A stretch of DNA of 64,000 nt from Bretschneidera sinensis (Eukaryota > Streptophyta > Magnoliopsida > Brassicales > Akaniaceae), in the NCBI GenBank assembly GCA_023935145.1, contig CM043698.1:18665001-18729000 (forward strand), read 5' to 3'. The first letter of the stretch is position 1; the number at the start of each line of letters is the position of its first letter. The notes under the pieces were generated by a model. The model was given only the letters and a program-made list of their open reading frames with translations. It searched no databases and had not been told where the DNA came from. Positions 24,401-35,023 of this stretch are shown here, piece after piece. A program made the position numbers and the translations under genes.

Positions 24401-27400
24401 GCTATGGTTGATTAGTTCTCAAGATCTAAGGGTGGAGATTGACCCTCAAGATTGGTCAAGAAGTTGGTGCACTATATAAAGGGTTACCTAGCTTCAAAAG
24501 TCATAACATACATGTGAATGTAAAAGTGAGATCAATTGTAAGAATGCAAAGGCGTTAAACACAAGAGTGATTCTGTGTAGAGAGGCTGGTTGTTTAGAAA
24601 GAGAGAGTAGAATAGAAAGGGGATTCAAGGGCTTGTAAGGGGAATTTTCTTGGGAAAATTCCAGGGTTAGTTCTTATCACTTTCTTTTACTTCTTCTTTC
24701 GTTCTTCAAGAACCGGTGAGTTCTTGGAGAGGTGTTGCTGATTGTAAAAGAACTCTATTGACATGATAGTGTAGAGAGCTCGGAGGAGCTCACGAGGACG
24801 TAGGCACATTGCCGAACCCCGTCAACAAATTGCTTGTGTCTTTTATGCTTTCTTTGATTTCTGTTTCTGTTCTGATCATTACAAATCATTCTAGACTTGG
24901 GTGTTTGGAAGATCACCTCTTGGGCATCTTGAGGGTGGTTTCCCAACACTGATAATGCTTATCCCGAGAAAATGTAGGTGGAGGTATATTGAGAAAAGAA
25001 AATACTTATTTAACCAGAATATTGACCAGGAAGAATCTGTAAATACAATTTGGTGCAGTAATTTATTTTACGGAAAGCATCTACTCCTTTTGCACAAGTG
25101 ACATGACATGGTTTTACGTGCTTGACCAGTTGACCTATGAAAACTTGAATTTGATAGGACACAGTAATGTGTTCTTATTACACAGTTAATGCAGAATTTT
25201 AGTGAATAAAAAGGCGTTGCATAAATTTCCTCTTATTAGTGGAACTCTATCAATTTCGCATGTCTATGTGTGTGATGATGTGTTGTCACGTAGTATCATG
25301 ATATTTGTTAAAGCATATATATTTCATGCTTCTTTCTCATGCTTTGTTCAAATGGAACTTTCAGTATTGAGAGGCTGTAAAGGATCTTTGAATATGTCCT
25401 AGTTTATAATTTTCTATGATTGCAGTATCATATATTGGAGAAGATTGATGGGTTTTCCTCTGAGACAATGTTGTTGTTATGGAGCATGAAGGAGAAGCAC
25501 AACTCCAATTCAAAATTCAAGACTTACTTTGATAGTCTACCGGAAAAATTTAATACAGGTAACACTTCTTTTGCTGTGATACTGTTTGGACCAAAAAATA
25601 GCTCACCACATGGTGCTCACGTCGGTGCAATGTCATCAACACATGATCACAAAATGGCCACATCTTTTAGTTGGGTTCCTTGTCAGCAAGCTGTGCAAGA
25701 CTAAATTATTTGATACATGCAAGGTTATATGATAGGTTTATAAATTGACAACGTGGCGCTTTCTAATTGGCCACCACAAATTATTTTTTTTGATGAGTAA
25801 AAGTATATTAATCGAAGGCACCAAGGGGGTGCCACCCATGTAAAAAAACTATCTATGAGATGTCTCAATAAAGTCTAAGATATCTTCATCATTTACAAAA
25901 AAATTCCCTTAACCCAAAACCTAAAAGTATGCAACCACAATTATGATGTGGCAACAATAACATTGTTAGAGTGTTGAGAGTATTAGGGTTTAAGAGTATT
26001 GATGTAATTTCATAATATTAAGTTCTCTATATATATGACTACTAACTTTAGGGTTAGTAACCAGTTTACTGCTTACTATCTCTTTATTTCTTTTCTTTCT
26101 CGAAACTCTAATCACTGTTTAAACCCTAAACACAAATGTTAACATGGTATGAGAGCCTATGGTTTGGGACCTTGGTGGTATTCTTAGGTAAACCAAAGGA
26201 AAAAAAATATATAGCTAGGTTTAGATTCTACTTTTAGTTTCTATTATGTTTTTCCAACGAATTTCTCGGCGCTCTTCAAGTGTTTTCCCTCTTCTCCAGC
26301 AACTTTTGTTTCGTCTTCGACAGGTTCAGTTTTCTTTCTTTCCGGTAAGATTGTGACATCCTGTTGCCGGTCATGAGTCCCCTGTTATGTGTGGTGATGC
26401 TGCGTGAAGAAAAGAACGTTTTTGGTTTTTGTTTATGTGTTGACCTGACCCGGATCCAAGTCAGATTTACCCCTCGACACAATTCAACCCGTTTTGTGGA
26501 TTCAACCTATATGAAGCAGCTCGTTCCAGTCTGTTTTGTTGTCTTATTGACCCCTAAGTGGAGGGTCTTGTTTGTCCTATGTCCTCGGACCTTGTTCATG
26601 GATCGTGTTGATCCATTATCGTCAGGTGCTACCGACATGATGACCTAACTATTGTCTTGGGCCTAGTTGCCCCGAATTGTTATGAGTTTCGCTATTATTT
26701 GGGTTTGAATTTATTTGTAACATATTGGATGGATATCGTTGTAACAAGTTGGAGTATGCTCCAACTTGAGGGGGAGTGTTAGAGTGTTGAGAGTATTAGG
26801 GTTTAAGGGTATTGATGTAATTTCATAATATTAAGTTCTCTATATATATGACTACTAACCTTAGGGTTAGTAACCAGTTTACTGCTTACTATCTCTCTAT
26901 TTTCTTTCTTTCTCGAAACTCTAATCACTGTCTAAACCCTAAACACAAACGTTAACAAACATATTATTGGCTACCAAGAATAGCTTTGGTAAGCAAAGAA
27001 GTATAAGAAAGATTGCAAATATATATATGCATGACACTACACAATTGGTGATGAGGATGTTGAAGTTTAACATATATACAAGTGGCGGAACCTAGGAAAA
27101 TCAACAAGCTGAAGATCTAACCATGTCTGACAGATGGCCAGATCAGCAAAAAAACAAAAAGTCCCTTCCAACCTTCCAGGAACATGAATTGATGGAAGAA
27201 ATGTGGGTTTTAAGATGTTGATAAGGCTTGAGATTGATGGAAGAAATGTGGGTTTTAAGATGTTGATAAGGCTTGAGACTTTGTAGGAGACAAAACTAAC
27301 TTAAATAAGGATACGGGGTAGATGCATAGTTCATTGACTGATGAGCAGAAAGTCTAGGAGAACATGGCTTTTTAACAAAATGTGGAGAAAATGGAGACAG

Positions 27401-30400
27401 AAATAAATGGTGCCTGAAGATTAAGTGAGCCAGGGGTCCAGCAATCTCTTGAACCAAACATAGTATTAAGGTATTACCACTTTGATCCCCCTTTATCTTA
27501 TCTCATGTTAATCCTAATCCTATCCCACTATAATTCTGTCTGTGAACCAAACGGGTCTTTTGGAGCTTTGGCAATGTTCCAGCAAGTTTAGACATTTTGT
27601 CACCAATATATGCATTAGTTTATTAGGAACAGCCCTCACTAGTGTGGATTCACTCATTTAAAGCTCTTATCAATTGCTTGGAATTCGTAGTTGAAGTTTG
27701 CGAAGTTTTCAGTTTTGGTTGGTAAGAATTTTGTTCATGTTATTGTAATTACTTGGTTCAATGAATGTTATGTTGGTATTGTTGCTCTGCTACAGTTTAT
27801 CTTTCATTTTTTCATGGTAACTCTTGTTACTTATATTATTGCTTCTCATTTACTATCTTGACCTTTTGCCATGAAAATTACCTTGTTTCAACTTGTGTAG
27901 TTAGAAAGCACCTAAATCATTTGACTGCATAAGTGAAAGTAAGGTAATTTTCAATTACAAGTCAGGATGGTGAATGAACTTCCAAGGAGAAGTAATAACA
28001 TAAAGTAACAACTGTTGGCATAAACAAATGAGAGAAAAAAAGTTAGTATAGCATCAACATATCATTCATTGAACTTAAGTATTACAAGAGCATGAATGAA
28101 TATAACCCGATATTATAATCTAAGCAAACTTCAATTACAAATTCCAAGTAATTGATAGGAGCTTCAAAACGAGTGAATCCAAACCAGTGAGGATGGTTTC
28201 CTAACAAAGTAATGCCAATGCTGGTGACAGATTAACTAAATTAACTGGAAATTTTCCAAACACTCTTAAGAACACGGAGAACAACTCAAGAATTCAACAA
28301 GATTTTAATATGACTTTTTTTTTTCCTTTTTGGAAAGAGGGTGGGTGTGTTTCAACTGAACATGAGGTTCTCTATTTATAGTGTGGCTCCATTGAGCTCC
28401 AAGAACCATTTTCTGCACTTTCTGTCTCTATGTTTTGCCTCTAAGCCATGTTCTGCCAGACTTTCTGTCAGCCAAAATGTCTTCATTTGAGGTAGCTTTG
28501 TCTCCTACAAACTCACAAGACTCATTGTATTTGTCAATCCATAATCTCCCCATTACGTTCCTGAAAGTTAGGAATATAGTTTTAGCTCTTTTTCTGATTT
28601 GGCCATTTATTACGTGATTGAATCTTATGTATGTTTATTTTATGAGGTTCTATCACCAGTATATGTTAAAACTTTAAACCAGTAAGGGCTTGCCATAGGT
28701 CACATTACATAGACATAAAAGTGTATTATGGCACTACAAATAACTTTGTCACCACCAGTCATTTAGTGCAATATTTATATGTTGTCTTTCTTTGCTTATT
28801 TTAATGGCTCACATCTCTCTTCTTTTTTGTGCAAAAAGATATATCAATAAGGAAACAAGCCAAGATATATCAATCACTTACATCTCATGTAGGATTCCAC
28901 CATGTAAAACCTTAACTCTGGTTTGTATGAAGCTCATATCTCAACCTAACGTTATTATGGACAATTAAAAATGTTGAAAATAAGAATTGGAAAGAAATTC
29001 TGTCTTATTGATTAAATAAAAATAATACAATTGACTCAATATATAAACTTATGAATACTAAATCTAATAGGACTAGGACACAACGATAAGATAAGATAAA
29101 TATGATCTAAGCCTACTAAAACACACATTAGGAATCCTATTAGGATTCTCAACACTCTCCTTCAAGTTGGAGCATAGATATCATATGTACCCAATTTGTT
29201 ACAAATAAATCTAACTCGAGAACTATCCAATGGTTTAGTAAATAAATCTGCTAACTGGTTTATCGACTTCACATGCATGGTACTAATCACATTTTGTAGA
29301 AGCTTTTCTCGAACATGACAATCAACTTCAATATATTTAGTTTTCTCATGAAACACAGGATTATTTGCAATATGAATAACTGCTTGATTGTCACACACCA
29401 AGCACACCAAGCTCATAGGACTTGACTAGTTAACCCCAAGTTCGGCTAACAATTGCTTTAGCCAAATCATCTCACAGGTAGTATATGTCATTGCTCTATA
29501 TTCGGATTCAACACTCGACCTAGCAACCACAATTTACTTATTACTTTTCTATGATACTAAATTACCGCCAACAAATACACAATAGTCGGTGGATCTTCTA
29601 TCGGAGAGCCGGCCCAATCTGCATCAGTATAACCTTTAATTTGAGCATGATTATGATTTTGATAAAGTAAACCACGACCAGGAGCACTTGTAAGATATCT
29701 CAAAATTCGAATAACAACATCCCAATGACTAGTTCGTGGAATATCGAGAAATTAACTAACCACACTGGTTTGCAAATGAAATATTAGGCCTAGTAACAAT
29801 CAAATAATTCAATTTTCCAACCAAATGCCTATATTGCCCTAGATCAGATAATAAATCACCTTGATAAACTGCAAGTTTTGTGTTGGAATCCATATGACTA
29901 TCTATAGGCTTACACCTATCAGCCAACAAATTAAAAACATATTTACGCTGAGATAAAGAAACACTATGACGAGATCTAGCTATTTCAATACCCAAGAAGT
30001 ATCTCAATTCCTCTAAATCCTTTGTTAGGAATTTAGTACTCAAGAATTGCTTCAGTGCTAGAATTCCGTCTTTGTCATTTCTGTTATCACAATATCATCC
30101 ACATATACAATTAACAATATTCTACTTGCCTCAATGTGTTTATAAAATACAGAATGATCTACATCACATCGGCTGAGGTCAAAATTAATTACTACTTTAT
30201 TGAACCGACCAAACCACGCTCGAGGAGATTGTTTCAAGCCATATAGAGATTTCTTTAATCGACACACTAATCCAGACTGCCCCTAGCAAAAAACTCGGGT
30301 GGTTGCTCCATGTATACTTTTCTTGCGAATCACCATTTAGAAACACGTTTTTCACATCCAATTGATGTAGAGGCCAATTAAAAGTATTTGCTAAAGAGAT

Positions 30401-33400
30401 AAACACACGAACAAACGTAATGTTTGCCACTTGAGAGAATGTCTCAATATAGTCAATACCATATACCTGTGTGTATCCTTTTGCTACTAGGCGAGCTTTT
30501 AATCTGTCAATAGCATCATCAGAATGAACCTTTATAGTATATACCTAGTGACAACCAACAACAGATTTCTCAGACGGAGTAGGAATTATGTCCCATGTAT
30601 CATTAGTACTCAATGCATGTATCTCTTCATCCATAGCTGTTTTCCACTTAGAATGAGACAATGCTTCCTAATAGACTTAGGAATAGAGACAGGAGAGATT
30701 GAAGCAACAAACGAAGCATATGAAGGAGATAAATGATTATAAGACACAAAGTTAGTCGGATGAGCAATAATAAGCGTTTACCTTTACGGAGGGCAATAGG
30801 ACGATCATCCTCGTGAAGGAGGATCGAGATCTGTCAACAAGGGAGTAATTGGTGGAGCAGCAGAGGCGGAAGGTCGCAGATGATGGGAGTAAACTTGCTA
30901 TGGAGGAGCAGATGATGAAGAGACTAATGGAGGAGGATTTGACTATTTAAAGGGCATAGGAACATGTAATGGACAAGTAAATAAATCAACCAGATCTGAG
31001 ATAGAATGAGACTCAGAGTAATATGGAGTAGACTCAAAGAATGTAACATCGACAAGTGTCTTTGTAGTGAGGAACTATAACATTGATAACCATGAGAATA
31101 GCCTAAGAAAATACACTTTATAGAGCGGAGATCGAGTTTATCAACTCTTGGACAGAGCTGATGAACAAAACAAGTAGATCCAAAGACACGAAGAGGTAAG
31201 TGAAAGGTAACATCTCTAGGAAACAGCACGGGGTGGGGGGTTTGGCCATCAAGAATAGAGGATGACATATGGTTGATTAAGTAACACGCAATCATAACGG
31301 CCTCACTCCAAAATAATTTGGGGACATGCATATGAAATAAGAGAGTACGAGCAACCAAAGCCCTTGCATCTTAGTCAAACTGAAGCCCTCCAAGCTGACT
31401 TCATTGTGAAGAGGCTTGAAGTGATTATGATGCAGAAAAAATCCAGTTAGCTTGGAGGGCTTCAGCTTGACAGATTGGTAATAAGAATTGAAAAGAAATT
31501 CTTTGTTTTATTGATTGAATAAAAAAAATACAATTGACTCAATATATAGACTTATGAATACTAAGTTTAATAGGACTAAGATACAACGATTAGATAAGAT
31601 AAATATGATCCAAGCCTACTAGGACACACATTAGGAATCCTATTAGGATTCTCAACAAAAAATTAGTGTGCTCAATTAAAACTATAATAGAGTAATTCAG
31701 TGACTTTCTACTCAAAATATAATTTTTAGGAACCATCCGAGTAACACAGCTTATTTCTTTTAATGAGCTTTTGTGTTATTTTATCAATTTTGCTATATTT
31801 TAAATGAATATTAATTTATGAAAATATTTATTATTTTTAAAATTAATAAAATACCCAAAAGGTTACAACCCAATGCTTATTAGAGTTTGTGGACCCAAAT
31901 TTTCTTAATAGAGGTAAACTATACGGATATCTCTCTTGATACCTGTAACTAGAACTTGTTCTCAATTTTTTAATCCCTGCTGTTTGTTATGTAAATTGTT
32001 GTATCCGAAAAGTTAGTGTCAGGCGTTTGAATTCTCGCACTCACAATGCATGTGTGTTTAGAATCTATAGTTGATGCGATTGCGATAATTTTGTTATTAA
32101 ATAGTTTTCGGATTAAAATAGGAGTGAAACTACATTCTTTTATTTTTCTTTTGTCCATGATATAATATATGTTTTCTAATGCAAGTAATTCAAAGAACGG
32201 ATGCTGTTGTGTAATATCAATGATTATACAAGTACATTTCCATGTGTTTTCATATATAGGGGAAAAGTAATTGTAATGCTAATTTTCAGCACTTATATTT
32301 TTAATTGCTACAGGTTTGAGTTTTGGAGTTGATGCAATTATGGCTCTGGATGGGACTTTTCTGTTAGAAGAGATAATGCAAGCAAAAGAGGTTATGAAGC
32401 TGTTCAATACACTCTTTATAGATGTTTGACCTATTCAACAGTTATTGTTTGCTTCTTTAGATTTGTGACGATGATTTAATGATCTGTGATTAATCAAAAT
32501 TGAACAGAACAGCCCTTTTCTAGGAAAGTGACTTGTAAGAATTAATGAAGTTATTTATACTCTTTTAATTGATTTGGAGGTTATAGAATATTTGTTTTGC
32601 CAAACTATTGGTCTTCTTGCGTTACAGAAAAGGTGCTGCGGGGGAATGTAGCAATTACTCAAATCTATTTTTGACATATATGCTTTCTTTAATTTTAAAC
32701 CCCAACGTAGTCGTGGGGAAAGAGTATGCATGCTGTAGATGAATATGGACACTGTTACATGAATCCTCCATCTATAGATAAATATGATGATTTGCTAACT
32801 TGTGATGAACAAACAGCTTTGTTCAGAGAAGTTTAATTTTAAGAACAACGAAGGAATTTAACTTTTTTGATTGATTTAGAAGCTATAAAACTTCAACCCA
32901 CTCCCCCCCCCCCCCCCCACGCGGCGGCAATCATGTGTTTAAACAAGGGATTGTTGAAGTATAACTATTTCATGCATCAAGTATTCACAAATACTAAGTG
33001 GAGTCAAAGTTCTTAGGAAATGAAAATTCAATGCTGTTTCCTTTAGGATTTGATGATATGCATTTTCTTTGTACTTCTAGATTTGCAGAATTAGTGATTA
33101 AGAAAATTTTCGCTTTCTGAATTTGTTGCACTTATTTTTTATGTTTGCAGCACTTGCGTCTTCAATATGACGAGTTGTTTCCCGCACTATGCAATGATCA
33201 TCCTGATATATTTCCTCCAGAGCTCTACACATGGGAACAGTTTCTGTGGGCTTGTGAACTTTGGTACTCTAATAGCATGAAAGTTATGTTTGCAGATGGG
33301 AAACTCAGGACTTGCTTGATTCCTGTTGCTGGCTTTCTTAACCATTCGGTATGTCCCATGTCTTTCAATTGGTCTGCAAGCTCTTCTGTAAGCTTTAGTT

Positions 33401-35023
33401 CTCCCAATTCTCAAAGCCAGTTGCATTTTTAATGAATTGTTAGAAATCAAGGTATGTCGTGTTGTATCACGGTGACTGCTAATCACTAGCTTGCCTATAA
33501 GTGCAGCCTGTAGGCTGGATAAGTCGTATATTATGCTGCAATCTTTTTGTAATTGTAATAACCTTCATAATCAGAACTATTATGCATTAACTCAAATATT
33601 TGTTTTATAAATTGTTTAACTATGCTTTTGCTGCCCAAGAAACTAATGGTTCAAATTTTTGTATCAGCTTGATTATGATAAGTTTTAGCCTATGTTGCAT
33701 CTTAATTTCTGGGTATCGTTCATATAAATGCAATGAATTTTTATCTTCTTTTGTATTATTGAACAAATACCAGGACTTCCTAGTATCTAACTCAACCTTT
33801 CAGTGAGGTAATTATAATATTTCTTCTTCACGGGCTCATTTTGTTGCTTCACAGCTAAACCCACACATAGTGCACTATGGCAAAGTAGATTCTTCAACAA
33901 ATTCCTTGACATTCCCTCTTTCAAGACCTTGCAGTGAAGGAGAACAGTGTTATCTTAGTTATGGAAACTTCTCTAGTTCACATCTAATCACATTTTATGG
34001 ATTTTTACCACAAGGAGACAACCCATATGATGTCATTCCCTTGGGTAATCTTCTTGTTCTATCATACTTCTATTGTTTTAAGTCTTATGAATTTAAAAAC
34101 TCTTCGTTTCTGTTTTTTCTCTCATGCACGTATATGTGCACACAGGCACAGGCACATGTGCATACGAATATTTGCACGCTAATGCACACATACACAACCC
34201 CCCTACCCAACACAATGATCCCAATTCATCCATGTGTTACATACTTTTAGTATTGGATAATTTATTTAGTCCCTGATCCAGTGCAGATATTGACAATGCT
34301 CAAGCTGATTGTGATGAGGATTGCCCGATGTCCAGCTGGACCACTCACATGTTGCGGGGTACCTGGCTCTCAAACAATCACAATATCTTCTACTTTGGCT
34401 TACCATCTCCATTACTGAACTATTTACGGAGAGCACAGAGTCCTGTGCTGCAGCACAAGTCCTTTGTAATTTTCTTTCCCTATTTTTTCATTTTTATATA
34501 TTTCTCCACTCATATTCTATTAGCTGTTAGCTTTTAAAATTAGAATGTTTTTCGTTACTGTACCTTTTTTTGAGTTTTACCATCGATTCTTGTTATGAAT
34601 TTTTCTGACTTGAGTGTGCTTTACTTTCATAACTAGTTTTATGCTTTGAATTTCATTTAGGTCAAAATATTCACATATGATTCTTTTTTATTGTAAGCTA
34701 CAAAAGAACTTGGAAATTGAAATGCAAGTTCTGGAAGATCTCCGATCCACTTTCAGTGACATGATGGAAAATCTTGGTGACAAAGATTTCATTGATAGGT
34801 AAAGAAATTTCTGGGCAAGAATGTAGCAGTAGCACATAATTTTTGTTGAAAGAATAAAAGTTTTTCTTATATTGAGTGCAGAGGAAACACCAGTTGGGAT
34901 GTGAAACTAGCAGTGGAATATAAAGATCTACAAAGGAGAATTGTTTCTTCGATTTTAACTTCGTGTTCGGCTGGACTCAAGCTGATTGAAAATGAGTTGT
35001 CGAAATGCGTGGTTGAGGAATGA
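15422..35023 (+). CDS. SET-domain protein, Rubisco-LSMT-like lysine methyltransferase family (12 exons)
   Basis: Predicted exons: 15422-15436, 16433-16525, 16992-17120, 17402-17696, 17846-17964, 25426-25558, 32314-32390, 33151-33348, 33855-34044, 34287-34465, 34698-34798, 34882-35023. They join in frame to 556 aa, all with GT donors and AG acceptors. The SET region starts at [13 protein letters not shown] (about 180-192), continues through [13 protein letters not shown], and ends with AGFLNHS (about 347-353) and [16 protein letters not shown] (about 382-396), the NH and catalytic-Tyr motifs of the SETD3/LSMT class. The C-terminal part (about 420-556) fits the Rubisco-LSMT substrate-binding region. 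By family it should transfer methyl groups from S-adenosylmethionine to protein lysines; the substrate is unknown. It resembles Arabidopsis At2g18850 as I recall it. Introns 5 (7.5 kb) and 6 (6.8 kb) are swollen by mobile elements, but no exon is hit. Confidence 0.9.
18919..19765 (+). repeat. 5' LTR of the Copia element
   Basis: 847 bp, TGTTGG...CCAACA. It contains a G+C-rich block (18975-19130, several GCCGCGG-type motifs), a TATA-like ctatataaagg near 19288, and a purine-rich gagagagagag near 19420. Compared with the 3' LTR it has scattered substitutions, many of them C/T or G/A, and lacks about 20 bases present at 24161-24181. Confidence 0.95.
19768..19780 (+). promoter_or_regulatory. Primer-binding site (initiator tRNA-Met type)
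   Basis: TGGTATCAGAGCT begins two bases after the 5' LTR. This is the standard plant Copia primer site complementary to the 3' end of initiator tRNA-Met, where minus-strand cDNA synthesis starts. Confidence 0.9.
19988..20700 (+). pseudogene. Copia gag (capsid), broken
   Basis: The frame opens at ATG 19988 with [12 protein letters not shown] and hits TGA at 20027-20029 thirteen codons in. It then stays open through the capsid region (about 20069-20640), with [20 protein letters not shown] and [12 protein letters not shown] typical of UBN2-type Copia gag. A frameshift between about 20640 and 20700 separates it from the zinc knuckle that follows. The product would package element RNA. Confidence 0.9.
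20701..24001 (+). pseudogene. Copia zinc knuckle and pol (protease, integrase, RT, RNase H), broken
   Basis: Domains in order: CX2CX4HX4C zinc knuckle ([14 protein letters not shown], 20701-20742); protease around [11 protein letters not shown] (about 20878); GAG-pre-integrase and integrase core (about 21276-22110, with HADLWG, DDYSR and [12 protein letters not shown]); reverse transcriptase (22480 on, with YVDDILLVG near 23030); RNase H (about 23530-23850, with LSTTEPEY and YSDSQSAL). In-frame stops interrupt integrase at 21544, 21739, 21829 and 21895, and a frameshift lies near 22010. The RT/RNase H part (22361-24001) is still open for 546 codons. The element cannot supply its own integrase. 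Confidence 0.92.
24083..24948 (+). repeat. 3' LTR of the Copia element
   Basis: 866 bp, TGTTGG...CCAACA, preceded by a purine-rich aaaggtagagat that would serve as polypurine tract. It matches the 5' LTR throughout except for scattered substitutions and about 20 extra bases at 24161-24181. The target duplication CTGAT follows at once. Confidence 0.95.
25785..25933 (-). mobile_element. LINE/SINE 3' tail with imperfect target-site duplication (SET intron 6)
   Basis: About 149 bp. Read on the minus strand it carries GGCACCCCCTTGGTGC, then tatactttta and a poly-A tract (plus-strand poly-T at 25784-25791). The flanks accacaaattat (25773-25784) and accacaattat (25934-25944) look like a target duplication that has lost one base. 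A second copy of the same tail lies at 39130-39186. No coding part remains. Confidence 0.65.
25964..26957 (+). mobile_element. TRIM-like short LTR retrotransposon (SET intron 6)
   Basis: A 994-bp element with two 181-bp LTRs (25964-26144 and 26777-26957), beginning TGTTAGAG and ending GTTAACA, flanked by a perfect 5-bp duplication AACAT (25959-25963 and 26958-26962). TGGTATGAGAGCC follows the 5' LTR directly as a tRNA-Met-type primer site with one change. CTTGAGGGGGAG abuts the 3' LTR as polypurine tract. The 632-bp interior has no gag or pol; its 94-codon ORF (26364-26648) matches nothing I know. The size and layout fit a terminal-repeat retrotransposon in miniature, which depends on an autonomous Copia. 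Confidence 0.93.
27063..28675. repeat. Long imperfect inverted repeat (foldback) in SET intron 6
   Basis: Two diverged arms of roughly 730-820 bp (27063-27884 and 27941-28675) read as reverse complements around a centre near 27913. Paired segments: 27873-27884 with 27941-27952 (12/12); 27756-27775 with 28055-28074 (19/20); 27645-27701 with 28124-28181; 27281-27300 with 28491-28510; 27346-27369 with 28444-28467; 27064-27090 with 28647-28674. The paired coordinates sum to nearly the same value, so pairing is collinear. The arms contain no recognisable gene. The host intron is transcribed, so the RNA could fold into one long hairpin. Confidence 0.85.
27188..27277. repeat. 45-bp tandem duplication in the left foldback arm
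   Basis: Two units of attgatggaagaaatgtggg...aaggcttgag, nearly identical and directly adjacent. The right arm carries only one diverged counterpart, so this is younger than the inverted repeat. Confidence 0.9.
28972..31657 (-). mobile_element. Internally deleted Copia retrotransposon (SET intron 6)
   Basis: A 2.7-kb element opposite to the host gene. Short LTRs lie at 28972-29154 (TGTTGA...TCAACA) and 31473-31657 (same, with GA in place of the first TG). The flanks are AAAAA on both sides (28967-28971 and 31658-31662). On the minus strand the interior encodes the integrase C-terminal part (30924-31358, with PKLFWSEAV and [11 protein letters not shown]), broken reverse transcriptase pieces (30430-29756, with [16 protein letters not shown] and VYVDDIVI) and the RNase H end (29416-29162, with [20 protein letters not shown]). 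Gag, protease and the integrase core are missing and there are several stops. A polypurine-like tract precedes the 3' LTR; no tRNA-Met primer site is seen next to the 5' LTR. Confidence 0.92.
31374..31471. repeat. Short hairpin beside the deleted Copia 5' LTR
   Basis: Arms 31374-31399 and 31446-31471 are reverse complements over 26 bases, with one mismatch and one G-U pair, around a 46-base loop. Core: tgaagccctccaagct against agcttggagggcttca. It occupies the place where the element's primer-binding site and leader should be. Size and pairing resemble a plant microRNA precursor, but nothing here shows that it is processed. Confidence 0.75.

Larger units (their letters stand above)
18919..24948 (+). 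mobile_element. Full-length Copia LTR retrotransposon in SET intron 5
   Basis: A 6030-bp element lies in the same orientation as the host gene. The LTRs are 847 and 866 bp, begin TGTTGG and end CCAACA, and the insertion is flanked by a perfect 5-bp target duplication, CTGAT (18914-18918 and 24949-24953). A tRNA-Met-type primer site follows the 5' LTR two bases in. Internal order is gag, protease, integrase, reverse transcriptase, RNase H, which is the Copia order. The coding region has several stops and frameshifts, so it is not autonomous now. Confidence 0.97.

Noticed and set aside
31446..31471. Hairpin arm as a miR845/miR1511-type small RNA against a primer-binding site
   Set aside because: The arm does not resemble the reverse complement of TGGTATCAGAGC; its identity stays open.
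33187..33486. Minus-strand ORFs over SET exon 8
   Set aside because: Antisense to a well-supported exon.
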